A stretch of DNA of 64,000 nucleotides from CAMAVH01 sp035714115 (GTDB lineage Bacteria; Pseudomonadota; Alphaproteobacteria; SMXQ01): positions 1 through 64,000 of the forward strand of contig DASTMO010000051.1 in assembly GCA_035714115.1 (NCBI GenBank), given 5' to 3'. This document shows, piece after piece, positions 24,689 through 32,327 of this stretch. The notes below the pieces were generated by a model. That model was given only the letters and a program-made list of their open reading frames with translations, ran no database searches and was not told the DNA's origin. Every line of letters starts with the position of its first letter. Position 1 is the first letter of the stretch. The position numbers and the translations under genes were made by a program.

Positions 24689-26179
24689 ATGCAAACGACC
24701 GAGACCAAAGCCGGCACCGGTATTGCCGGGTTGGACGATATCCTGCGCGGCGGCTTCGCGCGCAGCCACAGTTACCTGGTCGAAGGCGATCCGGGCACCG
24801 GCAAGACCACGCTCGCCTTGCAGTTCCTGCTCGAAGGTTCGAGGAACGGCGAGAAGGGCATCTATATTACCTTGTCTGAAACCGAGCGCGAGTTGCGCAG
24901 CGGCGCGGCGTCGCACGGCTGGGCGCTCGACAAAAACATCAAGATTTTCGAACTGGCGCCCCCCGAAAGCCTGCTCGACGCCGAGCAGCAGCAGAGCCTG
25001 CTCTATTCCTCCGATTTGGAGCTAGGCGAGACCACCAAGCTGATCTTCGACGCGATCGACAAATTCAAGGCGCAGCGCGTCGTGCTCGACAGCCTGTCGG
25101 AGATCCGGCTGCTGGCGCAGGGCTCGCTGCGCTATCGCCGCCAAGTGCTCGCGCTCAAACATTACTTCGCAAAGCAAGGCGCCACCGTGCTGATGCTCGA
25201 CGACATGACGAGCGACATCGGCGACCGCACGTTGCACAGCATCGTCCATGGCGTGATCCGCTTGGAGGAAATGGCGCCCGATTACGGCGCGCAGCGCCGC
25301 CGCATGCGCGTGGTGAAATATCGCGGTCAATCCTATCGCGGCGGCTATCACGACTTCGCCATCAAGACCGGCGGCCTCGCGATCTTCCCCCGTCTCGTCG
25401 CGCTCGAACATAAGACCGGCTACAAACGCACGCAGCTCAAGAGCGGCATCGACCAGCTCGACAGCTTGCTCGGCGGCGGTGTCGAGACCGGCTCGAGCAC
25501 GTTGCTGATCGGCCCCGCCGGCACCGGCAAGACTCTCTACGCTTTGCAGTTCGCATTGGCCGCCATCGCGCGCGGCGAGAAAGCCGCGCTCTTTCAGTTC
25601 GACGAAGAATTGACGTTGATGTTCGATCGCATGAAAGCCATGGGCATCGATCTGGAAAAATTGCGCGATGACGGCAAGCTCATCATCGAACAGGTCGACG
25701 CCGCCGAACTGTCGCCTGGCGAATTCGTCCATCGCGTGCGCGCATTGGTCGACAGCGCCCAAGCCAAGACGGTGATCATCGACAGCCTCAACGGCTATAG
25801 CACCGCCATGCCGCAGGAAAACTCGCTCATCCTGCACATTCATGAATTACTGCAATATCTCAACCGCCAGGGCGTCGCGACGTTCTTGACCGTGGCCCAG
25901 CATGGGCTGGTCGGCGATATGCGCACGCCGGTCGACATCACTTACCTTGCCGACACTGTAATTTTGCTGCGCTTCTTCGAAGCGCTCGGCCAGGTCAAGC
26001 GCGCCGCGTCGGTCGTCAAGAAGCGCGCCGGGCGGCATGAAGACAGCATCCGCGAATATCGCATCGGCATTACCGGTCTCGTTATCGGCGAGCCGCTCAC
26101 GCAATTCCAGGGCGTGCTGCGCGGCGTCCCCGTCTATGTCGGTGAGCGGGCAGGCGACATGCTCGCGAGCGAGACGTGA
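24689..26179 (+). CDS. KaiC-like double RecA-domain ATPase
   Basis: 496 residues with two KaiC/RecA domains in tandem: Walker A motifs GDPGTGKTT (about residue 34) and GPAGTGKTL (about 276). In the second domain the catalytic acidic pair is seen as FDEELTLMF, and the IREYRIGITG segment aligns with the region of cyanobacterial KaiC near the phospho-sites. The first domain keeps one of the two acidic residues (SETERE). No kaiA or kaiB is nearby, so this is the clock-like signalling type widespread in bacteria rather than a proven clock. I chose the ATG at 24689; GTG 24671 and ATG 24674 are alternatives. The stop overlaps the kinase start as GTGA. Confidence 0.9.
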   Translation: MQTTETKAGTGIAGLDDILRGGFARSHSYLVEGDPGTGKTTLALQFLLEGSRNGEKGIYITLSETERELRSGAASHGWALDKNIKIFELAPPESLLDAEQQQSLLYSSDLELGETTKLIFDAIDKFKAQRVVLDSLSEIRLLAQGSLRYRRQVLALKHYFAKQGATVLMLDDMTSDIGDRTLHSIVHGVIRLEEMAPDYGAQRRRMRVVKYRGQSYRGGYHDFAIKTGGLAIFPRLVALEHKTGYKRTQLKSGIDQLDSLLGGGVETGSSTLLIGPAGTGKTLYALQFALAAIARGEKAALFQFDEELTLMFDRMKAMGIDLEKLRDDGKLIIEQVDAAELSPGEFVHRVRALVDSAQAKTVIIDSLNGYSTAMPQENSLILHIHELLQYLNRQGVATFLTVAQHGLVGDMRTPVDITYLADTVILLRFFEALGQVKRAASVVKKRAGRHEDSIREYRIGITGLVIGEPLTQFQGVLRGVPVYVGERAGDMLASET

Positions 26180-27849
26180 AGCTCGCCGACGATCAGCCGC
26201 ATGCGCTCGTGCTTGCACCCAATGGGCGTGACGGCACGGTCGCTCAAACCTTGCTCAAGGAAATAGGCATCGTTGCGGCCAATTGCCGGGATCTCGCACA
26301 GCTGCAGCAACAGCTGTCCGCCGATATCTGGTTCGTCGTGATGACGGAAGAAGCGACGCGCGGCGCCGATTTGCGTTTTCTCGCCTCCTGGATCGCCGGC
26401 CAGCCGGCCTGGTCCGACTTGCCTTTCATTCTGCTGACCTCGCACGGCGGCGGCATTGAGCGCAACCCGATGGCCGCGCGCCTGTCGGAAACGCTCGGCA
26501 ATGTGACCTTTCTCGAACGGCCGTTCCATCCGACGACCTTCGCCAGCTTGGCGCGCTCCGCACTCAAGGGGCGACGCCGTCAATATGAGGCGCGGGCGCT
26601 TCTTGAAGACTTGCGCGAAAATGACGAACGTCTGCGCAGTCTCACCGAGAGCCTTGAAGGCCGCGTGCGCGAGCGCACCAGAGAGCTCGAGCAGGCGCAT
26701 GCCCAGGTCGTCGAGCAGATGGCGGTGCGTGCGCGCGCCGAAGAACAGCTGCGCCACGCGCAAAAGCTGGAAACCATCGGCCAACTCACCGGCGGCGTCG
26801 CGCACGACTTCAACAATCTCCTGATGGCTGTGATCGGCAATCTCGATCTGTTGCGCAAGCGCATGCCTGACGACGAACGCCTCACGCGCCTGGTCGACGG
26901 CGCGTTGCAGGGCGCGCAGCGCGGCGCCGCCTTGACCCAGCGCCTGCTCGCCTTCGCCCGCAAACAGGAACTGCAAAGCAAGCCGGTCGATTTCGCGCAT
27001 CTCATCCGCGATATCCGCTCTCTGCTCGAGCGTTCGTTGACGCCCGGCATCGAGCTGCGCCTCGAACTGCGCGACGGATTGCCCAATGCTTTGATGGACG
27101 CCAACCAGGTCGAAGCGGCGCTGCTCAATCTCGTCGTGAACGCGCGCGACGCCATGCCGAACGGCGGGACGCTGACCGTCGGCCTCGACGCCATGAAGGT
27201 CGACGGCGCCGAAGACATGGCGCCGGGCAGCTATTTGCGCCTGAGCGTCAACGATACGGGCGTCGGCATGGATCAGGAAACGCTCGCCAAAGCGATCGAG
27301 CCGTTCTTCTCGACCAAGGAGCTCGGCAAAGGCACCGGTCTCGGCCTGTCGATGGTGCATGGTCTGGCGGTGCAATTGCGTGGCGCGTTGCGGCTGTCCA
27401 GCGAATTGGGCAAAGGCACCCGGGCCGAGCTATGGCTGCCCGCGACCCGTCAGGCAGCGGCGCAAGCCGATGCGGCCCCTGAGCCTGTGCCGCCGCTCAA
27501 TCGGCGGCTGCGCATTCTTGTGGTCGACGATGATCTGCTGATCGCCATGAGCACGGTCGACATGCTCGACGATCTCGGCCATGACGTGACGGAAGCCCAT
27601 TCCGGTTCGGAAGCGCTGCAGATTCTCAGCGACGGCCAGCCGTTCGATTTGATGATCACCGACCATTCCATGCCGGGCATGACCGGCATGCAGCTCGCCA
27701 TGATCACGCGCGACCTGCGCCCCGGCCTGCCGATCCTGCTCGCCACCGGCTATGCCGAACTGCCCGAAGGGCCGACGATCGAACTGCCGCGCCTCGCCAA
27801 GCCCTATCAGCAGAACCAGCTGGCGAGCCAGATCGCCAAGCTCGTCTGA
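26176..27849 (+). CDS. Hybrid histidine kinase (pseudo-receiver, kinase, receiver) coupled to the KaiC-like gene
   Basis: 557 residues, soluble. Residues 1-125 form a receiver-like fold in which the phospho-acceptor position reads FVVMTEEATRG, without the usual aspartate, so it is a pseudo-receiver. A coiled coil leads to the phosphoacceptor GGVAHDFNNLLMAVIG (His near 210), then an ATPase domain with LLNLVVNARDAMPNGG and GTGLGLSMVHG. A true receiver ends the protein (VVDDDLLIAM, Asp near 496 in ITDHSMPG). The GTG start at 26176 overlaps the KaiC stop as GTGA, tying production of the two proteins together; the kinase probably receives the state of the KaiC-like ATPase (inference). Confidence 0.92.
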   Translation: MKLADDQPHALVLAPNGRDGTVAQTLLKEIGIVAANCRDLAQLQQQLSADIWFVVMTEEATRGADLRFLASWIAGQPAWSDLPFILLTSHGGGIERNPMAARLSETLGNVTFLERPFHPTTFASLARSALKGRRRQYEARALLEDLRENDERLRSLTESLEGRVRERTRELEQAHAQVVEQMAVRARAEEQLRHAQKLETIGQLTGGVAHDFNNLLMAVIGNLDLLRKRMPDDERLTRLVDGALQGAQRGAALTQRLLAFARKQELQSKPVDFAHLIRDIRSLLERSLTPGIELRLELRDGLPNALMDANQVEAALLNLVVNARDAMPNGGTLTVGLDAMKVDGAEDMAPGSYLRLSVNDTGVGMDQETLAKAIEPFFSTKELGKGTGLGLSMVHGLAVQLRGALRLSSELGKGTRAELWLPATRQAAAQADAAPEPVPPLNRRLRILVVDDDLLIAMSTVDMLDDLGHDVTEAHSGSEALQILSDGQPFDLMITDHSMPGMTGMQLAMITRDLRPGLPILLATGYAELPEGPTIELPRLAKPYQQNQLASQIAKLV

Positions 27850-27863
27850 TGGAACGCCCGCGC

Positions 27864-27888
27864 GGAACGGGGAACGCGGCGAATCGTT
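27864..27888 (+). promoter_or_regulatory. Perfect EcfG-type promoter motif before a small membrane protein
   Basis: GGAAC, 16 bases, CGTT exactly as in the general stress sigma consensus, 29 bases before the next start codon and just after the kinase stop. Confidence 0.6.
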
Positions 27889-27917
27889 GTCTTCGTGATC
27901 AGTCACGGAGGCCGCCC

Positions 27918-28124
27918 ATGGACAGCGACAGCCCGCTGCGTATTACGTCCCGTCAACGCTTCATCGCGATCCTCGCGCTTGCCGCGCTGGTCTTCGGCCT
28001 CGGCTATGCGAAAGCGCAGATGCACGACAGCTGGGTCGTCGAAAAGGCCGACGCCCGCCAATCCGCCTCTCAATCCTATGTGGCGGAGATGCCGCCGGAC
28101 GTCGAGATCCGCCGCACGCGCTGA
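27918..28124 (+). CDS. Small single-pass membrane or secreted protein, unknown
   Basis: 68 residues with one hydrophobic segment (about 17-37, FIAILALAALVFGLGYAKA) that could be an anchor or a signal peptide cut after AKA; the rest is short and charged. GGAGG lies seven bases before the ATG at 27918, which fixes the start; the longer frame from 27849 has no such site. A perfect EcfG-type promoter precedes it. Its stop lies two bases from the convergent YaiI stop. Confidence 0.65.
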   Translation: MDSDSPLRITSRQRFIAILALAALVFGLGYAKAQMHDSWVVEKADARQSASQSYVAEMPPDVEIRRTR

Positions 28125-28126
28125 TC

Positions 28127-28582
28127 TCAAGCCCGTAGAGCTTGCTGGATCAGGCTATCGAGCGCGCTGAGGAATTTCGAGCGGTCCTGCTTGGAAAAGG
28201 GCGGCGGCCCGCCGCCCGTCTCGCCGAGCTCGCGCAAGTGACGCGACAGCTCGCGCCCCGCCAAAGCGCTGCCGATATTGTCCGCGGTCCATAGCCGGCC
28301 GTTCGGCGCGAGCGCGCGCGCCTGTTTCGCCAAGCAGCGCGCAGCCAGCGGAATGTCGGAGGTGACGCAGACGTCGCGCGCCGTGATGCGCTCGGCGATC
28401 CAATCGTCGGCTTTGTCGGCGCCTTCCTCGACCGTCACCATGCGCACATGGGCGCGCCGCGCCGGCGGGATCGGCCGCGAGCCGTTCGAGACGATATAGA
28501 CTTGCAGCTGCAGGCGGTCGGCGACGCGATAGACTTCCTCGCGCACCGGACAGGCATCGGCATCGACGTAAATTTCGGTCAT
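28127..28582 (-). CDS. YaiI/YqxD family protein (UPF0178)
   Basis: 151 residues, typical length. The motif IYVDADACPVREEVYRVA at the start and VTSDIPLAARCLAKQARAL, then GGGPPPFSKQDRSKF, are diagnostic of this family, which belongs to the PIN/NYN nuclease-like superfamily; the cellular function is unknown. The true start is the ATG at 28582; the frame remains open upstream inside the neighbouring gene. The gene lies 14 bases downstream of the hypothetical protein gene on the same strand, so the two are likely cotranscribed. Confidence 0.93.
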   Translation of the reverse strand: MTEIYVDADACPVREEVYRVADRLQLQVYIVSNGSRPIPPARRAHVRMVTVEEGADKADDWIAERITARDVCVTSDIPLAARCLAKQARALAPNGRLWTADNIGSALAGRELSRHLRELGETGGGPPPFSKQDRSKFLSALDSLIQQALRA

Positions 28583-28596
28583 GCACGCTTGTAGCG

Positions 28597-29175
28597 TCAG
28601 CGTCGCGGGCGATCCAGGAATTCGTCGAAGGCGTCCATCTGCGGCGCCAATCCCTGCTCGATCAGCGCGCGCATCAGATTGTCGCCGAGCCGGCCGGCAT
28701 CGAGCAGCGCCGCCGGCGCCTGGCCGAGCAGGTGCGCCATAAGGCCAAGCCGCGTCGTGACATGAGCGCCGTCGAACACCGCGCGCACCTTCTTGACCGA
28801 CAGATCGTCGGCCATGTCGTCGTCGCCGGTCTCGCCGAGCGCGCGCGTAGCGCTGACGAATGCGGCATAGTCGGTCAAGCCGGGCGACAGGCGCTCGATC
28901 TTTTGCAGCACCGCCGTCGACGCCAGCGCGTCCTTGGTGGCGCTGGCCGCTTGGGCATAGGCTTTCGACTGCTTGAGGCGCGTATAGAACTGCTCGCGCC
29001 GCCCGCCGGACTTGGCCGCCCATTCGGCTTCGGTGAACAGCGCCGCTTCGGCGAATTCGGTTTCGGCGCCGCCATCGCTGCGGCAATAGACGATGCCGTC
29101 CTCGACCTCATTGACGATATAGGCGCGTCCGTCCTTGGTGATGACGGTCGAACCCGGAGTGAATTTGGACGGCAT
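28597..29175 (-). CDS. Conserved hypothetical protein with an SH3-like N-terminus
   Basis: 192 residues, soluble. Residues 1-45 (PGSTVITKDGRAYIVNEVED and after) look like a small beta barrel of the KOW/SH3 type; the remainder is helical and rich in alanine and leucine. I do not recognise a characterised family. It sits downstream of tRNA-Gly on the same strand and 14 bases before yaiI. The leader 29176-29270 shows no clear motif. Confidence 0.6.
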   Translation of the reverse strand: MPSKFTPGSTVITKDGRAYIVNEVEDGIVYCRSDGGAETEFAEAALFTEAEWAAKSGGRREQFYTRLKQSKAYAQAASATKDALASTAVLQKIERLSPGLTDYAAFVSATRALGETGDDDMADDLSVKKVRAVFDGAHVTTRLGLMAHLLGQAPAALLDAGRLGDNLMRALIEQGLAPQMDAFDEFLDRPRR

Positions 29176-29270
29176 GAGGCCTCGCGCTGCAAAATCAACA
29201 TCGCCATGCTACGGCATCGCCGTGACAGACGTGGGCGCAATCGGCTCGCAACTGGAAATCTTGGAAGAAT

Positions 29271-29345
<75 letters not shown>

Positions 29346-29600
29346 TCGGCGCAACGCCGTCCCCTAGGGGTCGCTGCGGGCCGTAAGTCCGCAGGATTGC
29401 CGGGAAATTCGCGAATTTGCCCGGCGGGGGTCGGCGAGAGGCCGGGATAATACTCAAAGCCGGACGCTTTGCAACCCTCGTGGGATGGCCCCGCCGGGAG
29501 GTCCAAATCCCGCTTCAAGGCGCTCTCCCCTTGCCGCCGGCGGCCGGACACGCCATTTATTAGGCCAATTCTTTCAATCCCCTATCTGTCGAGAACGATC

Positions 29601-30659
29601 ATGGCAGGCTTTCCGGGCATGCCCGGCACCCAACCGCCGCTAGGCCAGCAATCCCAGAGCGATCTGGTTTCCGGCGCCGCCGCGCCGCAGAGCCCGAGCG
29701 CCAGCTTCGGCGGCAGCTCTGCCGTCGGCGCCGCGCTGGGCGGCGCGCCGGTCCCCGCGGCCGCGCCGGTCGATGCCGTCATCGATTCCTCGACCGCCAC
29801 TTTCATGGCCGACGTGATCGACGCCTCGTTCGGCCCGGTCATCATCGTCGACTTCTGGGCGCCCTGGTGCGGCCCCTGCAAGCAGCTCGGCCCGGCGCTC
29901 GAGAAGGTCGTGCGCGAGCAGAACGGCAAGGTCCGCTTGGTGAAGATCAACGTCGACGAGAACCAGGATCTCGCGGCGCAGATGCGCATCCAGTCGATCC
30001 CGGCCGTCTACGCCTTCAAGGACGGCCGCCCGGTCGACGGCTTCGCCGGCGCGCTGCCGGAAAGCCAGCTGCGCCAGTTCGTCGGCGGCCTCGCCAAGCT
30101 CGCCGGCCCGACCTCCGAGGAAGAAGGCTTCAAGGAAGCCATGGCGCAGGCCGAGGAGATGGCCGCGAGCGGCGATCTCGAGACCGCCATCGCCATCTAC
30201 GCCGAAGTGCTGGCGCAGGATCCGAAAAGCGTCGACGCCATCGCCGGCCTCGCCAAGCATCAGCATGCCAGCGGCGACAATGAGGCCGCCAAGGCGACGC
30301 TCGCGACCTTCACCCCCGAGCCGAACAAGGCCGAGCCGACCGCCATCGCAACCGTGCGCGCCGCCATCGAGCTCGCCGAGCAAAGCGCCGGCGTGTCCGG
30401 CGAAGTGGCCGCGCTGGCCGCCAAGGTCGCCGCCGACCCGGCCGACCATCAGGCGCGCTGCGATCTCGCTGTCGCCCAGTTCGGCGCCGGCAAGCCCGAT
30501 GCCGCCATCGATGAGCTGCTCGCCATCATCAAGAAGAGCCGCGACTGGAACGACGGCGCGGCGCGCGCCCAGCTCGTGAAAGTCTTCGAGGCGCTCGGCC
30601 CCATGCATGAATTGTCGCAGAGCGGCCGCCGCCGCCTGTCGTCCATTCTGTTCTCGTAA
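29601..30659 (+). CDS. Thioredoxin-TPR protein (YbbN/CnoX-like co-chaperone)
   Basis: 352 residues: a glycine/alanine/proline-rich leader of about 60 residues, a thioredoxin domain with FWAPWCGPCKQLGP (active cysteines near residues 90 and 93) and a C-terminal TPR region with the YbbN-type end (LLAIIKKSRDWNDGAARAQLVKVFEALG). E. coli CnoX keeps substrates reduced and hands them to GroEL; it lacks the CxxC, whereas this protein has a full WCGPC and so is likely redox active. The start at 29601 follows GAG at moderate spacing. First gene of an operon with the Lon-domain, Trm112 and DUF971 genes. Confidence 0.92.
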   Translation: MAGFPGMPGTQPPLGQQSQSDLVSGAAAPQSPSASFGGSSAVGAALGGAPVPAAAPVDAVIDSSTATFMADVIDASFGPVIIVDFWAPWCGPCKQLGPALEKVVREQNGKVRLVKINVDENQDLAAQMRIQSIPAVYAFKDGRPVDGFAGALPESQLRQFVGGLAKLAGPTSEEEGFKEAMAQAEEMAASGDLETAIAIYAEVLAQDPKSVDAIAGLAKHQHASGDNEAAKATLATFTPEPNKAEPTAIATVRAAIELAEQSAGVSGEVAALAAKVAADPADHQARCDLAVAQFGAGKPDAAIDELLAIIKKSRDWNDGAARAQLVKVFEALGPMHELSQSGRRRLSSILFS

Positions 30660-30668
30660 GGAGAAGCG

Positions 30669-31367
30669 ATGGCGCGCGGCATCTTCGATCCCAACTTCGA
30701 GGATTTGCCGGGTCTCATTCCGGTCTTCCCGCTCGCCGGCGTGCTGCTGCTGCCCAACGGCAAGCTGCCGCTCAACGTCTTCGAGAAGCGCTACCTCGCC
30801 ATGACGCGCGACGCGCTCATGACGCCGACGCGCCTGATCGGCATGATCCAGCCGACCGGGCTTGCCGATGGGCCGAATGGCCCCGAGCTGTTTCCCGTCG
30901 GCACCGCCGGGCGGCTCATCAGCTTCTCCGAGACCGCCGATGGCCGCTATCAGATCGTGCTCGATGGCTTGATCCGCTTTCGCGTGCGCGATGAAGTGGA
31001 TCTGAAAGACGGCTATCGCCGCGTCATGCCGAACTTCCTGCCTTACAAGGACGATCTCGAGATTTACGGCACGGTGCGCGACCCAAGCCATGCGCGCATC
31101 GACCGCGAACGCATCAACGCGGCGCTGGCGCGCTATTTCGGCGCCAAGCATGTCGAGGCCAATTGGGACGCGCTGCGCCAACTCGACGACCGCGCGCTGG
31201 TCACGACGCTGGCCATGAGCTGCCCCTTCGACCCTACGGATAAGCAGGCGCTGCTCGAATCCGCCGACATCGCCACCTGCGGCCATACTCTGGCCGCGCT
31301 GCTGGAGATGGGCGCGGGCGGCGCGGAAGGCGGATTCGACACTCCGCCGACGCCGACACGCCATTAA
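30669..31367 (+). CDS. Lon N-terminal (LON substrate-binding) domain protein
   Basis: 232 residues, only the N-terminal domain of Lon protease with no ATPase or peptidase part. LIPVFPLAGVLLLPNGKLPLNVFE is the family signature. Such stand-alone domains are common in proteobacteria and thought to bind misfolded substrates; no defined role. AAGGAG precedes the ATG. Nine bases after the thioredoxin gene, so cotranscribed with it; the pairing with a co-chaperone suggests protein quality control (inference). Confidence 0.92.
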   Translation: MARGIFDPNFEDLPGLIPVFPLAGVLLLPNGKLPLNVFEKRYLAMTRDALMTPTRLIGMIQPTGLADGPNGPELFPVGTAGRLISFSETADGRYQIVLDGLIRFRVRDEVDLKDGYRRVMPNFLPYKDDLEIYGTVRDPSHARIDRERINAALARYFGAKHVEANWDALRQLDDRALVTTLAMSCPFDPTDKQALLESADIATCGHTLAALLEMGAGGAEGGFDTPPTPTRH

Positions 31368-31391
31368 TCTAAGCGCCTTGAGGATCACGAT

Positions 31392-31589
31392 ATGAGCGAC
31401 ATGCCGCCGCCGAGCAAAGAGATCGACCGCAAGCTGCTGGAGATTCTCGTCTGCCCGCTGACCAAAGGCCCGCTGCGTTACGACGCGGCGGCACAGGAAT
31501 TGATCAGCGAAAGCGCCGGCCTCGCCTTCCCGATCCGCGACGGCATTCCCATCATGCTGCCCGACGAGGCGAGAAAGCTCGATGCTTAA
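31392..31589 (+). CDS. Trm112 family protein (UPF0434)
   Basis: 65 residues, typical size. LLEILVCPLTKGPLRYD and FPIRDGIPIMLPDEAR match the family. Only one cysteine of the Trm112 zinc knuckle remains (CPLTKGPL), as in many bacterial members. In eukaryotes Trm112 activates methyltransferases; the bacterial role is unclear. Overlaps the next gene by eight bases. Confidence 0.92.
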   Translation: MSDMPPPSKEIDRKLLEILVCPLTKGPLRYDAAAQELISESAGLAFPIRDGIPIMLPDEARKLDA

Positions 31590-32208
31590 GACCCTGCGCC
31601 ATTGGTTCAGCCATCTGCTGAACCCTCACGATCACAAACACGGCCATGATCATGGCCATAAGCATGATCACGATCACGACCATTCGCACGGCGATCATGC
31701 GCACGATCATCACGGACATGATCATGGTCACGATCACGGCCATTCGCACGATCATCACGACCACGACCATGGTCACGATCACGGTCACGGTCACTCGCAC
31801 GGCGGCACGCATCATCACGAACATGGCCCCGGCGCCGATCATCAGCATCATTACGGCCCGCTGCCGGAAGAGATCCGCATGAGCCGCGAAAGCAATCTCA
31901 TCGAGATCGATTTCGACGACGGCGAGACCTATCAGTTTTCCGCCGAATTCCTGCGCGTGCATTCGCCATCGGCCGAAGTGATGGGCCATGGCCCGGGCCA
32001 GCAGATCACGGTGGCCGGCAAGCAGGACTTGGCGATCGTCAATCTGGAGCCGGTCGGCAATTACGCCATCCGCATCATTTTCGCCGACGGCCACGACACC
32101 GGGATTTTCTCCTGGGGTTATCTGCATGAGCTCGGCGAGCGCCAGGAACATCTCTGGCAGCTTTATCTCGACGCGCTCAAGGCCAAAGGACTGAGCCGCC
32201 AGGCTTGA
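31582..32208 (+). CDS. DUF971 (GBBH-like N-terminal) protein with a long His-rich N-terminal extension
   Basis: 208 residues. From about residue 100, LPEEIRMSRESNLIEIDFDDG through IFADGHDTGIFSWGYLHELG is a complete DUF971 domain, normally the whole protein (about 110-120 residues). Ahead of it, residues 16-92 are an almost unbroken series of His, Asp and Gly with some 35 histidines, as in metal-binding loops of ZIP and CDF transporters or nickel chaperones. The frame is free of stops and starts by ATG overlap with the Trm112 stop. DUF971 also occurs at the C-terminus of the Fe-S scaffold HCF101, which hints at a metal-linked role. Zinc, nickel or iron binding is inference. Confidence 0.88.
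   Translation: MLKTLRHWFSHLLNPHDHKHGHDHGHKHDHDHDHSHGDHAHDHHGHDHGHDHGHSHDHHDHDHGHDHGHGHSHGGTHHHEHGPGADHQHHYGPLPEEIRMSRESNLIEIDFDDGETYQFSAEFLRVHSPSAEVMGHGPGQQITVAGKQDLAIVNLEPVGNYAIRIIFADGHDTGIFSWGYLHELGERQEHLWQLYLDALKAKGLSRQA
31630..31858 (+). repeat. Low-complexity His/Asp-coding repeat within the DUF971 gene
   Basis: Irregular repeats of CATGATCACG/GATCATGG-like hexa- to dodecamers encode the HDH/HGH tract. Third-position variation between CAT/CAC and GAT/GAC shows the protein rather than the DNA repeat is conserved, yet slippage in such DNA is likely to vary the tract length between strains. Confidence 0.8.
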
Positions 32209-32218
32209 GCCGTCTATT

Positions 32219-32312
32219 CCGCGTCATGCTCGGGCTTGACCCGAGCATCCATATTGCCATCGCTTGAGCGCCGGACGAATGGACCCTCGGATCAAGTCCG
32301 AGGGTGACGAGC
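32219..32312. repeat. Inverted pair of REP-like palindromes between convergent genes
   Basis: Unit one: ATGCTCGGG-CTTGA-CCCGAGCAT (32226-32248). Unit two, in inverted orientation: CCCTCGGA-TCAAG-TCCGAGGG (32284-32304). Both sit in the same consensus frame (GTCAYSCTCGG-CTTGAYCC...), the plan of repeated extragenic palindromes seen in many alphaproteobacteria. They could protect or terminate the two converging transcripts. Copy number elsewhere in the genome cannot be seen. Confidence 0.7.
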
Positions 32313-32327
32313 TTTCGCTTGCTAAAG

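Noticed and set aside
31630..31858. Repeated GATCA/CATGG pattern considered as a CRISPR or tandem-repeat locus
   Set aside because: Repeats are short and irregular with no spacers, and one frame encodes a consistent His/Asp/Gly tract joined to a DUF971 domain.
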